Below, in pieces: positions 32,490 to 43,057 of a stretch of DNA of 64,000 nt (position 1 is its first letter; each line of letters begins with the position of its first letter). The notes beneath the pieces were generated by a model, which worked only from the letters and a program-made list of their open reading frames with translations, made no database searches and was not told the DNA's origin. This DNA is from Kitagawia praeruptora. Lineage: Eukaryota > Streptophyta > Magnoliopsida > Apiales > Apiaceae. The position numbers and the translations under genes were made by a program. The stretch is taken from the NCBI GenBank assembly GCA_037693485.1, contig CM075346.1, positions 95,276,501 to 95,340,500 of the forward strand, in the 5' to 3' direction.

Positions 32490-32852
32490 TTAGCACCACG
32501 CTTTTAGGATTTTATCTCTCTCTCCTCCATCCTTGGCTAGAGAATCAGCCGAATTCATCATCTTACGGGAAACATAACTGACAGAGATCAGGCTATCTCT
32601 ATTCACCCCTCCGAACCACTTTGCATCATTGAACACATTAATACCGTGTTTTTCTCTACTAAAACTGTTCACCACCTCTATACAATCCGCGTAAATCTTC
32701 AAAGGCCTCCTATTAAAGGTACTAGAACAGGAATATTCCTGGATCAAAATCTTTGCCGCATTCATTTCTGCTTCTCGGGCATTACCCGCTTCTATTGGTC
32801 CTGAGAAAATAAACATGAGATTCTGATCTCTATCCACAATATAACCACCCAC
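32490..32852 (-). pseudogene. RNase H-like C-terminal domain of a plant LINE (fragment)
   Basis: About 120 residues. The end I-S-V-S-Y-V-S-R-K-M-M-N-S-A-D-S-L-A-K-D-G resembles the last part of the RNase H domain found at the end of plant non-LTR retrotransposon ORF2 proteins and related host proteins; A-E-M-N-A-A-K and I-Y-A-D-C-I-E-V-V carry the acidic positions. The N-terminal part with the first Asp is missing through truncation near 32868. Probably inert. Confidence 0.65.
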
Positions 32853-32948
32853 AATGAGCAGTTGTTAAATACGGTTATTACTATTGATACGCTCTCTCAC
32901 CTAAATTTACATATATAACGTTTATCCATAAAAATCAAATTCTAAAAA

Positions 32949-34183
32949 CACTACGTCAAAAAAGGGCTTTAGTCACATCAAAAAACTGTGACGGTATGGT
33001 TTTGGTCACACGTATTTTTTTTACATGCAGTGTCACCAAAGCCTCCACTACCGTAGACATGATACAGCCACTCTTTTTCTTAGTAGCTGTATTGACTTAT
33101 AGAGTGGCTAAAGGCTTTTAATATTTGATGCTGGGAGCAAGCATTCTAGCCTGCTTACTGTAACTAAAAGGGGTATACCGTTACAGCAGGAATTAAAAAT
33201 GTGGCTAAACATTTTCAAAAGCTACATTTATTTGATTTATGGCCACATTTTCAAGATAATATCGTGACCAAATTGATATTTTTATTGGCCAATTTTTGCT
33301 AATTAGTGTAAATAAAGGACGTCAACTATTACACTTTTTTTTTGTGTAGCTAAAGCACCATAACTGTTATGCTTTCTTTATATATTCGTGTCTGTTTTGA
33401 TTATATTGTAACATGTATGTGTCCTAATTGTGACTTAAATGCTTTACTTGTGTAGCTAAATGACCTTAACTGTTATAGTTGGAATATATATTTAATTTGT
33501 TAATGTTTACTTGTGTAATTATTGTGACTAAAAACATTTTATAGGTCGTATGTGTGACGACTAAAAACATTTTACAGGTCGTATGTGTGACTAAAAATCA
33601 TTTCTAGACATGATGAATATCTAAATTATTAGTGTGTCCGATACTGTAAAATCATATACCAAATTCCAAATTCCAATTGCTTAAAACACTTAAGCAGCGA
33701 ATAAAAAACGTACTAAAGTTATACTAGTTTATACTAAACCACATACATTCCCAATCAAATACAATTAAAAGGTACCATAAAATTCAACCAACAACGTTCC
33801 CAACCAAATTTAACCAACAACATTCACAACCAAATACACAAACGTCCTAAATTTACAAAACACATGTGATACAAGTTCAGCCACAGAAACCACAAGTTCA
33901 GCCATCGACTTGACAATTAACTCTAGGAAAAACAATGACCCTGGAGCTATCTTTTCTTCTTTGTCTTCAAGCACCTTCAAAAAAAATGCACACATCAGCC
34001 AAGGCAAAGCACAAATTATCTGGGAGGGAATCAGATATTCAGATTGTGGTATGCTTACTTGGTACATGGACAAATTTAGTGTACATTCTTAAAAACTGTG
34101 TCTACTGCACATAAATCATGTACACTTAATTATTTTTGTTAAGTTGTAGTATACAATCAAATAATCACAAGCAAACAAGTCAT
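32949..34183. repeat. Left subterminal region of the CACTA element
   Basis: Many scattered copies of GTGGCTAAA, TGTGACTAAAAA, GTAGCTAAA and their complements, densest from 32960 to 33600, including a local duplication of CTAAAAACATTTTAYAGGTCGTATGTG near 33530-33590. In characterised CACTA elements such subterminal repeats bind the transposase. The remaining stretch to 34183 is AT-rich with no supported gene. Confidence 0.75.
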
Positions 34184-34620
34184 TCAGGGAAAAGGAATCG
34201 AAGTACCACTAAAGTTTCCACTGTTTTTTGGCGTTTCAGCAGCTGCCCATAAGTTACCAGCATACAAATCTGCATACACATAACTGAAACATACAGAAGG
34301 TTCACATTGAGAATGTGTGGATAGGCAATTGCATTTGTGTTCAAAGTTGAGGAGTTTGTGGTGTTTTAACTTTTTTACCTTCCATACATGCATGGATCAG
34401 TAGTAGAACGATAAAAGTACCCGCCAGATATGGCAGCTGATCCTTCCTTCTTGTTCACATCAGAATGACTATAACCCACGATAGGGAAAATTGGATTAGT
34501 GATATCTACAGTATTGTTTTTAGTGTAAGATTGTTTGGAGTCACATAGAAGGGGTCCTTCATAAGCTGGCCATCCATAATTTCCACCCTTGGTGATAATA
34601 TCAACCTCTTCATATTGATC
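34184..34620 (-). pseudogene. Captured fragment of a HIPL-like gene (distal exons)
   Basis: Two minus-strand exons are readable. The first (34379-34620) encodes E-E-V-D-I-I-T-K-G-G-N-Y-G-W-P-A-Y-E-G through S-G-G-Y-F-Y-R-S-T-T-D-P-C-M-Y, with an AG acceptor just upstream and a GT donor at 34378. The second (34184-34283) encodes Y-V-Y-A-D-L-Y-A-G-N-L-W-A-A-A-E-T-P, after an intron ending CAG. These motifs belong to the glucose/sorbosone dehydrogenase-like domain of plant HIPL (hedgehog-interacting protein-like) proteins, which are cell-surface or secreted. Exons and intron are intact, so capture was from genomic DNA; start and end of the gene are missing. Confidence 0.8.
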
Positions 34621-34742
34621 CTGCAGAAAATTAGGATCTTAAGCTCAATGTTTTTTCATGTTCACGAGTTAACAAATTTCAGAAATAAATAAAATCACAG
34701 CCACTATTGACAGTTCGAGATATAGGAACAAGCACATATTTC

Positions 34743-35069
34743 CTATGATTTTGAACCTTGTATTTTTCCCAACATATGTTCAATTCTGTACTTCATTACA
34801 GGCTGACCCGACCTCGTTCATTTAAGCATCTTTTCTCTAAGAGCTTTTCTTTGAGACTGGGATTGTTCTTTCCGTTCCTTCTGTGCTTGAATGATTGCTT
34901 CCTTCTTATTCCTTGCCTTCTCCTGCTCCTTTCTTTTCTTCTCATATATTTCGTTTAGACTCCACGCACTATCCTTCTTCTTTTTCTTTCTCTCTTGATT
35001 AACTTCTAGACCTCCCACGGGCTCTATCCAGAAAGGTACATGTATACTAACATACAGAAACACATCCAC
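34743..35069 (-). pseudogene. Captured fragment of a probable Fyv7/TAP26-like rRNA-processing gene
   Basis: The open frame contains a Lys/Glu-rich helical stretch (S-L-N-E-I-Y-E-K-K-R-K-E-Q-E-K-A-R), then R-K-A-L-R-E-K-M-L-K, a TGA where an Arg codon (CGA) is likely to have stood, then T-R-S-G-Q-P-V-M-K-Y-R-I-E-H-M-L-G-K-I-Q and a stop at 34743. The G-Q-P-V-M-K-Y-R-I ending recalls plant Fyv7/TAP26-type rRNA-processing proteins. That match is from memory and the basic helical part is low-complexity, so the family call is tentative. Residues before about 35005 may be intron. Confidence 0.5.
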
Positions 35070-35194
35070 TATAACAAAACATAGTTAGCGTATTTAAACC
35101 GAGGGCAACAACTTTAATAGTGGAAGCATTATAATAAGAATGAACCAGTGGAAGAATGAACTGATGATATTACTACCTGCAATTCTAACGAACT

Positions 35195-35724
35195 CTCTTT
35201 CTTGGCAATCAGCATAAAGGTTGTGAAACTACGTTTTTTTGGAAATATCCTGTGGTATAGCTTCAATGTTTATACTCCACCCATGTCGAAACTTAAAAAA
35301 AAACAGTCCTGAGAAGTAGCGCATAATTGAATAAACAAATGAGAAATTTGTCATCAGCAAGTATCTAACTCATATAGAAGATAAAGCAACTCAGACACCA
35401 CTTAGATAACAAAGATTAAGAATAACAATACGGCAGTACCCAACACATGAGCTTCTGCCAAGGTGAGACACATAAACATCCCCCCATCTTTTAAAACTCT
35501 CTTTACCTGGATGCAAAACAAGCATTCTGTAAAACTACTATCACGCATAATTAAATTAATCAAATTTAATTTCACTAATCATAACCAAAAAAATTGAGGG
35601 TTGAAAAAGAATGTGAAAGTCACCTTTGACAAGTATCGATTTCCAAGATCTGAATCAAGCTCCGGCTCCATCAAAGCATCTAACCCTCCCTTATCAAGAA
35701 CAACATCAAATGTTTCATCTATGA
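35195..35724 (-). pseudogene. Captured fragment of a METTL13-like methyltransferase gene
   Basis: Three minus-strand exons with consensus borders. Exon 35624-35724 reads D-E-T-F-D-V-V-L-D-K-G-G-L-D-A-L-M-E-P-E-L and ends at a GT donor. Exon 35440-35506 reads V-K-R-V-L-K-D-G-G-M-F-M-C-L-T-L-A-E-A-H-V-L. Exon from 35291 down reads F-R-H-G-W-S-I-N-I-E-A-I-P-Q and then needs a frame change near 35238 for T-T-F-M-L-I-A-K-K-E. These are hallmarks of the SAM-dependent methyltransferase domain of METTL13-like proteins (eEF1A methyltransferases in animals). Introns are retained. The methyl-donor glycine motif lies upstream of this fragment and is absent. Confidence 0.8.
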
Positions 35725-35883
35725 ACTGAAAAGAAACAATATCCGAGGATTGGAATAAAGGGGCTAGCTCTCCTTTTCATCCTATAGTTCTTCTTTCCCG
35801 GAGAAGTGTAAGGCAAAAAGGCATCAAAGATAGTAAAAATAAAGAAATACTTGCTGCATAAGATATAGCCAATTACCAGCTAC

Positions 35884-36060
35884 TGATATTGGCACGGCGC
35901 ATCTGTAGCTGAACTTGAAGGTAACTTCGAAGGGTCATAACCTACATCGGAGTTACAAGCACACCTTGCAGAACAACTAGGATTGGAGACCTTATCACAG
36001 TTAAACGAGGCAAAGAAACGACCATTTTGTGCAAAGTTCGGATGAATTAGATGTGTAATG
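35884..36060 (-). pseudogene. Captured fragment of a HIPL-like gene (proximal exon)
   Basis: Reads H-P-N-F-A-Q-N-G-R-F-F-A-S-F-N-C-D-K-V then a Cys-rich stretch C-S-A-R-C-A-C-N-S-D-V and D-P-S-K-L, ending Q-Y-Q at a likely GT donor (the frame meets TAG at once). This is the part of the HIPL sugar dehydrogenase-like domain that lies upstream of the exons at 34184-34620. On the minus strand the two HIPL pieces are in correct order, but METTL13-like and Fyv7-like sequences lie between them. Confidence 0.75.
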
Positions 36061-36354
36061 TAATATTTGAGTTTACATCTCGTGAGATAGGGTTTGTGTT
36101 TGAAGATGGTAAGACTGATTTTGATTTGTTTGCCTTCTGTGTGTATGTGTATGTGTTTTGCATTTTGCTGGATAAGGTTTTGGTTTTTTGGTTTTTAAAC
36201 TGAGAAGGGGGAAATGAAATTTTGAACAGGGGGAACAAATTATTGGCCAAGTGGGAAATCGAATTTTGATTTTGGGGAAAATGAAAGTGTAAGAGGGAAA
36301 TAAAAATCTGGTGTTTTGATTGTTTGGTGATAAAAGGGGGAAGTGAAATTTTAG
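36061..36354. other. Purine-rich linker in the CACTA element
   Basis: About 290 bp of GGGGGAARTGAAATTTT-type repeats that recur, partly inverted, near 37000 and 39000. Open frames on the minus strand here are low-complexity and I do not treat them as genes. Confidence 0.5.
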
Positions 36355-36980
36355 CAAGGTTGTAAAAATCGGAAATCGGACCAACTCGGTTTTGGTACAG
36401 AAAAATGAGTAATCGGAAACTCGGCGAGTACTCGGAATGAGTACTCGGACTACTAATCGGATATTGTTTTTTAACTTTTTTTTTCCTCATAATTTATATG
36501 TATTTATTCTAATTTTAGTGTACATGAGTTAAACTTAAAACTTAACAATAATATTAATATTACTAATAATATTATTACAACCCTGCTAACAAGTAATAAT
36601 ATTAATATTACTAATAATATTTTTTCTAATTTTAGTGTACATGTGTCCAAGTAATAATATTAATATTACTAATAATATTAAAACGTGATATAAGTGTATG
36701 TATAGAATATTTGAGAGAGAAGACTTTTAATTGGGTCGAATCTAGATTATAACTATAGTCTATAAGTTGAGCAATAAAAATTATATTTTAGTACTTAGCA
36801 AAAAAAAAAAATTAGTCAAACCCGAGTTTGACCCCGATTACTCGGAGTCAACCCGAGTCTTGACCGAGTTATAGCAAAAACCGGTTTTGGTCCGATTAGT
36901 CACTACTCGGATCGGTTTAGGGATCCAAAACAAGTACTCGGCCGAGTACTCGGCCCGAGTTACCGATTTTTACAACCCTG
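36355..36980. mobile_element. hAT-type MITE inside the CACTA element
   Basis: 626 bp with inverted ends CAAGGTTGTAAAAATCGG and CAGGGTTGTAAAAATCGG (read inward), flanked by an 8-bp duplication AATTTTAG (36347-36354 and 36981-36988). Eight-base duplications and CA-G-G ends are typical of hAT elements. The interior has ACTCGG/CCGAGT-rich subterminal motifs on both sides and, in the middle (about 36545-36685), three copies of a TAATATTAATATTACTAATA repeat. No coding sequence. Confidence 0.85.
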
Positions 36981-39060
36981 AATTTTAGTAAAGGGAGGGA
37001 AGTGAAATTTTAACAAGCAGTAAAATAAATTAGATGAAGGGAGGGAAGTGAAATATGAGATTTTGGATCATGAAATTCTAAGAAATATCATAAATTTGAT
37101 TTGAAACAAAAAAACATTTCTTAAATTTTTAACAAAAATGTCGGGTTGTACGAGATTTTAACAAAAATGTAGTAAAATTGTTGATTCCTCTAACGGGGAA
37201 CGATCCAGATTAACTGAACGATTTTTTTGAATGATTTCTTCGATGATCGAACCGTACGGATATTAATAAACACTCATTTTATTGTTGGGAAAAAAATAAT
37301 CAAAAAATAAAAAGGTCGGGTTGTAGGAGATTTTAACAAAAAACGTAGTGCAAGTGGTGCTTCCTCTAACGGGACACGATCCAGATTCACGGAATAAAGT
37401 TTTTGAATGATTTATTCGATGATCGAACCGTACGGATGTTAATAAACGCTCATTTTAGTGTTGGAAAAAAATAATCGAAAAATAAAAAGGTCGGGTTGTA
37501 GGAGATTTTAACAAAAACGTAGTAAAAGTGGTGCTTCCTCTAACGGGACACGATCCAGATTCACGGAATAATTTTTTTGAATGATTTCTTCGACGATCGA
37601 ACCGTAAGGATGTTAATAAACGCTCATTTTAGTGTTGGGAAAAAAATAATCAAAAAATAAAAAGGTCGGGTTGTAAGAGATTTTAACAAAAACGTAGTGA
37701 TAGTGGTGCTTCCTCTAACGGGACACGATCCATTCACTGAATAATTTTTTTGAATGATTTCTTCGATGATCGAACCGTACGGATGTTAATAAACGCTCAT
37801 TTTAGTGTTGGAAAAAAATAATCGAAAAATAAAAAGGTCGAGTTGTAGGAGATTTTAACAAAAACGTAGTAAAAGTGGTGCTTCGTTTAACGGGACACGA
37901 TCCAGATTCACTGAATAATTTTTTTGAATGATTTCTTCGACGATCAAACCGTACAGGTGTTAATAAACGCTCATTTTAGTGTTGGTAAAAAATAATCGAA
38001 AAATAAAAAGGTCGGGTTGTAGGAGATTTTAACAAAAACGTAGTGATAGTGGTGCTTCCTCTAACGGGACACGATCCAGATTCACTGAATAATTTTTTTG
38101 AATGATTTCTTCGACGATCGAACCGTACGGATGTTAATAAACGCTCATTTTAGTGTTGGGAAAAAAATAATCAAAAAATAAAAAGGTCGGGTTGTAGGAG
38201 ATTTTAACAAAAAACGTAGTGCAAGTGGTGCTTCCTCTAACGGGACACGATCCAGATTCACGGAATAAAGTTTTTGAATGATTTATTCGATGATCGAACC
38301 GTACGGATGTTAATAAACGCTCATTTTAGTGTTGGAAAAAAATAATCGAAAAATAAAAAGGTCGGGTTGTAGGAGATTTTAACAAAAACGTAGTAAAAGT
38401 GGTGCTTCGTTTAACGGGACACGATCCAGATTCACTGAATAATTTTTTTGAATGATTTCTTCGACGATCGAACCGCACGGGTGTTAATAAACGCTCATTT
38501 TAGTGTTGGTAAAAAATAATCGAAAAATAAAAAGGTCGGGTTGTAGGAGATTTTAACAAAAACGTAGTGATAGTGGTGCTTCCTCTAACGGGACACGATC
38601 CAGATTCACTGAATAATTTTTTTTGTTAAAATCTCGTAAAACCCTTCCTTTTTATTTTTTGATTATTTTTTCCCAACACTAAAATGAGTGTTTATTAACT
38701 TTCGTACGGTTCGATCATCGAAGAAATCGTTCAAAAAAAATTATTCAGTGAATCTGACACGCGCCCCATTAATAGAATCTGTACTATTATAATGTTTACA
38801 TTAAGATGTACACAATCGGAGACTTATAATTTTTTGATTATTTTTTCCCAACTCATGTGTATCTATTATATTGATATTTCGAAAATTTAAGAATATTTTT
38901 TTTTGTTTCGAATCAAATTTCAAAAATTTCTTAGAATTTCATGATCCAAATCTCAAATTTCACCTCCCTCCCTTCATCTAATTCATATTGCCGCTTGTTA
39001 ATATTTGATTTCCCCCTTCATTTCACTTCCCTCCTCACTAAAATCTCACGCCTCTGTTTT
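36981..39060. repeat. Foldback structure: inverted arms around a tandem array
   Basis: The segment GAAGGGAGGGAAGTGAAAT..TGGATCATGAAATTCTAAGAAAT (about 36985-37138) reappears inverted at about 38880-39050 (ATTTCTTAGAATTTCATGATCC..TTTCACCTCCCTCCCTTC). Inside it, an inverted copy of the array monomer lies at about 38625-38757. The right arm has an extra ~110 bp (38760-38880). The whole could be the remains of a foldback or Mutator-type element nested in the CACTA; I found no TSD for it. Confidence 0.7.
37139..38624. repeat. Tandem array of ~175-bp monomers
   Basis: Eight full units and one partial unit. The anchor GGTCGGG (or a close variant) recurs at about 37139, 37314, 37489, 37664, 37836, 38010, 38185, 38360 and 38534, spacings of 172-175 bp. 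Each unit contains GAGATTTTAACAAAAACG, TTCCTCTAACGGGACACGAT, TTTTTTGAATGATTTCTTCG and a palindromic CGATGATCGAACCGTACGG, then CGCTCATTTTAGTGTTGG. Units are about 93-99% alike by eye, and units 2 and 7 share private features (AAAAAACGTAGTGCAAGTGG, GGAATAAAGTTTTTG), which suggests block duplication. Not a CRISPR: the units are contiguous. Confidence 0.92.
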
Positions 39061-40060
39061 CCCCCCTTTGTTTTATTGTATTAAAATTCGAAGCTTTCTC
39101 AGCTCCCCTGTTTCTCTTTTCTTCAAACAAACGCAGTCTACCCATCTCTTCTCTCTCTCTCTCCATTTATACACACAAACCACTCCCCCCCTTCTCTGTC
39201 TTCTTCACAATTTCTAAATCAAACACCCAGCCCCTGTCATCTCTCTTTCTAATCGATACATACACACAATCACAACTACCATCCTCTTCATCTTGTTCTT
39301 CTCGCAAGATCTCTCGTTCGATTCCCTTTCCCTTCTTCCCTATTTTTCTTTCGAACAACCTCGTTTTTTTGTTATTAAGTCCGATTGTTTTGTAGCTGGG
39401 TCATGAGGTTTTTGCAGCATATTTGTGCGGCTTTTATCCATTTTTGGTTGTTTGTTTTGGCGAGATTAGTTGTCCGAGTTGTTGAATCGCCCCTGTGTTT
39501 GTGTTGTAACAGCCGAGTTGCGTTTTTGTTTGAGTCTAGTCGAGTTCGATTTCTTTGAGTCCCGGTTCTTGGTTAATTAAGTTTGAGTTGTAGAATGTTT
39601 AGTTTTAGTATTGTGTCACGATTGTAATTTCCGTTTCAAGCTGAGTTCTCGTTTTGCTGTTGCTGCGTGTTTGTACTGCTGAGTTCGTAGTTCTGATCTG
39701 TAATTATAGTGTTGTTCGTTCGTAATTAGCTCTCTAATTTTATTGTTGAGTCGCTTGCTGGTTGGGTATTGTTTAGTGTTTGTTGCTTCAATGAGCTCTT
39801 GATGCTTGTTTTCCGAGTTCGTTACTGTGTAGCTCTGAGTCAAGTTTTACTGCAGGTTGTGATGTTAGTGAGTCCAGTTTTCTTTTGCATTTTGGATTCG
39901 TTTGTTTATTCTGAGTTGTTGTGGTTGGGGCATTGCTGCGAGTTTTCACTGAATTTGTAGTTGATTTTGCCGATTGTACCCTGTTTGTCTAAGTTGCTGG
40001 TTTCTGAGTTCGCGCTATGTTATTGCTATGTTGGTTTTATTATCTGGCTAGTTGTATTTA
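39061..40060 (+). other. CT-rich then AT/GT-rich segment, possibly a captured gene promoter and 5' UTR
   Basis: 39100-39360 is strongly CT-rich with (CT)n and TCTTCTTC runs, the look of a plant core promoter or 5' untranslated region. An ATG at 39403 opens a 51-residue hydrophobic frame (M-R-F-L-Q-H-I-C-A-A) ending at 39558. After it come GAGTTCG/GAGTTGT-rich sequence and no further ORF. I recognise no gene and cannot exclude plain non-coding CACTA sequence. Confidence 0.25.
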
Positions 40061-41344
40061 CGAAAGATCCATGCCAAAATTTTCTGTTCATAAAAATCGT
40101 TTTAAAATAGTGATAATTCAAATTTTAGTTTTTTTGTAAATAAATTCCTTAAAATAAAATTCAGCTTTAATCAGAATTTAGATTTGTTTAGAATAATTAA
40201 GTTTTTGTTCTTTTCATTTTTAATTTAATTAGTTCAGAACCAAAATTTTAATTAAATTTTCTTTAAAAAATAGTTTAAAATAGTTTTAGGAATTAAATCC
40301 AAATCTTCTCAAAAATCCAAAATTTTTTCTAATTCGCCTAAGTTAGAAATTAAGGTTTGCGAAAATATTAGTCCTCATGGATCGAATCTAAAATTACTAA
40401 AACGAGATCGTGCGCTTGCGATAATTAAATGTTCAATTTTTAGCACATCACATATAGATGTGATATGTTCCATGGTATACCTTCTTCAAATTAATTTTAT
40501 ATATTTATGAATGTATTAGATAATATGTATTCAGAACTACACGCTAATGGAACGATTCAAATGATAAGCACTCATTTCACGCTTGTTTTGGTCGAGTGGA
40601 TTGTATATTGGATAATTATCTTGTAAGTTGGTTGGATTGTTTGTTGGATGATTTCTAGTGTATATTTGGATTATTATGGTCCATATATCAGGATTTGGTA
40701 TTATGGTGTGTGATTCGGATGTTTATTTGCGTTTGGTTTGGCAATTTGATATGCCAGGTAAACAAAACATGTCCAGTTGGTATTATCTTTTGTCACACAT
40801 AAATATAGTAACTGTGGCTATTGATATAAGCAGAATATTTTACTTACGTCACACAAAATAGTAAAACCGTCACCATTACAAATGTTACGCTACCGATTTT
40901 CTACAAAACTGTGACCATAAAATAATAATTGGCTACACTAAAACCCGACTCTTTCGTCACATAAAACAATACTAGTGGCTATATGTTTTAGCTTTTAGCG
41001 ACGCATTATTTTCCTGAATGGTATTTATATATATTTGGTCACTATTATTTTGTGTGGCAAAAAATAGTCACATTTTTTTCGACAAATGTAGCTATAAGAT
41101 GTCCCTGAAAAGGAAAAGCGTAGCAGTTGGCATTTTTTTGGTTACGGTAATTATTAACATGGCCATTATTTGTTACTATATTTGTGAAGAGTGGCTAAAG
41201 GTATAAAAGTTTGTAATATTAGTTACACAAATATTAAATGTGTAACCAAAACACAGGAGATTTATATTTAGTTACGCTTTTTGAAGAAAATGTGGCAGGG
41301 ATTACTGTTCAAAAGTGTGACTAAAGCCCTTTTTTGACGTAGTG
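40061..41344. repeat. Right part and subterminal region of the CACTA element
   Basis: 40061-40640 is AT-rich and shows nothing recognisable. From about 40780 to the end the subterminal motifs (TAGTCACA, GTGGCTAAA, GTGTGGCAAAA and complements) become dense and finish in the inverted terminal repeat at 41316-41344. Confidence 0.75.
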
Positions 41345-43032
41345 AAATAAAATAAAATTTATAACATTAATATGATATTTTAATAGCTAATACAATCTTT
41401 TTATAATGATCAGTCTTTCCGTTAAATATGTTTCGAACCACTCTCGTTTGGAATCGAAATTTCAACTTCCTTACATATTGTTGATGATACTTATCTTATA
41501 CAACAACTTTTTTCCTTAAAATCAAATCCTAAAAAATAGAGTGAATTCCAATTTATACTTTTTCTCGACTTTCTAAAATTTATGGAGTTTTAGAAAATAA
41601 AAACACATCTTATTTTCTCTTTATATTATAGATACTCCTGTATTTATTTAGGATTCTTGCATGAGAATGTTATTTTATTATGTCAACACATCAATTCTTT
41701 TCTTTTTAAATACGATGACTTTTTTTATGACAATAGTATTGGATTTATGAATAAATTTTTATGAACCAGTGGTACACACATATCCATGTACATTAAGAAT
41801 TAAACAATGAATGAAAAAATTAAAAGAAAATAGACGAAGACAAAAGCAAATAGAAGCAAGAAAATGATTACAAACATGGTGAAAAAATTTGACCGTTAAA
41901 AGCAACGATTATATACATATAAATGTATAAACTTTCTTTTTTATTTCAAATAAGTAAGTTTGAATTCTTCTTCCGTAAAAATTCAAAAACCTAGATTATT
42001 CGAAGATGTAATTTGAATTCTTCTTCTCTACAAATTCGAAAACCTTTTCTATTTCAAATATGTTTATGTTAATGTTAAAAAAAAAAGGAATTTTTGATTT
42101 CTTTTCTAAAATATAGGACCTGAAAAAGGAAGTTTTGATTTTAATGATTTAAAATAGAGGAGCTCTAGAAAAATAGATAAGTAGGATTCAAGCGATATTA
42201 GTGAGCACAATTTTTAAAATAGGATTCGACAAATAAATATTTATAAATATCAATATCTATTAGCAGCACAATATTATATAAATTAAATATACATATGTAA
42301 TAAGATAAATTATTCATATATTTTTCTAATACTGATTTTGTCTCACAATTTTTTAAGCCGACACCCATTGTATATATTATAAAAATACAAAGCATACACA
42401 ATAAAAAAAAATTGGAAGACTAAAATCTCCTTGACTTTGATTGCGGTTTGCACGCCTGAGAGATTTTGTTGTGAGAATTGCTTTTAATAACATCAATTAT
42501 TTCTTTGATTGCATAATATATGTTTGAAAATTGAAATAATTCAAAAAATTAGATAAAAAAAGAGTTCGAATGATTTTAGAGCTCGACCAAACAGAATAAA
42601 TTATTCTTATTTTTTTATATCAATTTTGTCTCACGATTTTTTAGGCCCCGTTATATATATATTATAAAAATATTAAACGTACACAGTAAATGGAATTTTA
42701 GTACTAATTTACACTTTGACTTTCTCTACCGATTATGTCTTACGTATATTAAGATGTTAATTTGATTTTAGCAAAAAAAAATTGGAAAAATATAAGTTGA
42801 CTGTATTTATTAATTCTATGTGAGAAGTAAAAAAAACAAATTTGATTGAATTATTAAAAAAAGAAGTTGGAAAATTATGATCAAGATCTTTAAGAAGATA
42901 ATACCGACAAATAAACAAAATAAATTAATATAAAAATAGAATAATCATAGAATGAAATGAAAATAAGATCATCGGACATGTTCAAATCCCCTAATTAATT
43001 AATTAAAATATGCAAGGTAATTTAAGTAGTCA
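41345..43032. repeat. AT-rich dispersed repeats, no gene seen
   Basis: 41345-41780 is the second half of repeat copy B, cut by the CACTA element. 41796-42060 is a close relative of 60530-60745 (both begin CATGTACATTAAGAATTAAA and include AGAAAATAGACGAAGA and ATGGTTACAAACATGGTG-like blocks). Near 42290-42375 and 42595-42665 are two copies of a motif with TTTTGTCTCACGATTTTTTA followed by CCGACACCC-TTGTATATAT, also present near 50930 and 51140. No ORF is supported. Confidence 0.6.
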
Positions 43033-43057
43033 TATGTCAACTCCTCTCTTTTTTTTT

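Larger units (their letters stand above)
29371..32868 (-). mobile_element. 5'-truncated LINE tail with RNase H remnant, interrupted by an LTR element
   Basis: On the plus strand it begins with 13 T (29371-29383), the poly(A) tail of a minus-strand LINE. Removing the insertion at 29523-32329 joins 3' untranslated sequence to a reading frame at 32490-32852 that looks like the C-terminal RNase H of plant L1-type LINEs. It stops abruptly near 32868, as expected for 5' truncation. ATACGG occurs beside both ends (29364-29369 and 32869-32874), a short possible target duplication. Confidence 0.7.
32949..41344. mobile_element. CACTA (CMC) DNA transposon carrying captured gene fragments; no transposase
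   Basis: The left end reads CACTACGTCAAAAAAGGGCT and the right end is its inverse, ending TGACGTAGTG: a terminal inverted repeat of about 29 bp with only minor change. AAA is duplicated outside both ends (32946-32948 and 41345-41347). Subterminal regions are full of TGTGACTAAA/TGTGGCTAAA-like motifs in both directions, a known CACTA feature. The 8396-bp interior has no transposase frame. It has fragments of three plant genes with introns, a hAT MITE, a 175-bp tandem array and CT-rich sequence. This makes it a Pack-type, non-autonomous CACTA. Confidence 0.92.

Noticed and set aside
36047..36490. Minus-strand ORF of 147 residues in the CACTA element
   Set aside because: Low-complexity reading of purine-rich repeats, running into the hAT MITE end; no domain and explained by repeats.
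37139..38624. Regular repeat that could be taken for a CRISPR array
   Set aside because: Units are contiguous 175-bp monomers without spacers, in a plant transposon.
39403..39558. 51-residue hydrophobic ORF after CT-rich sequence
   Set aside because: No family match and no further exon; kept only as a note within the possible captured promoter segment.
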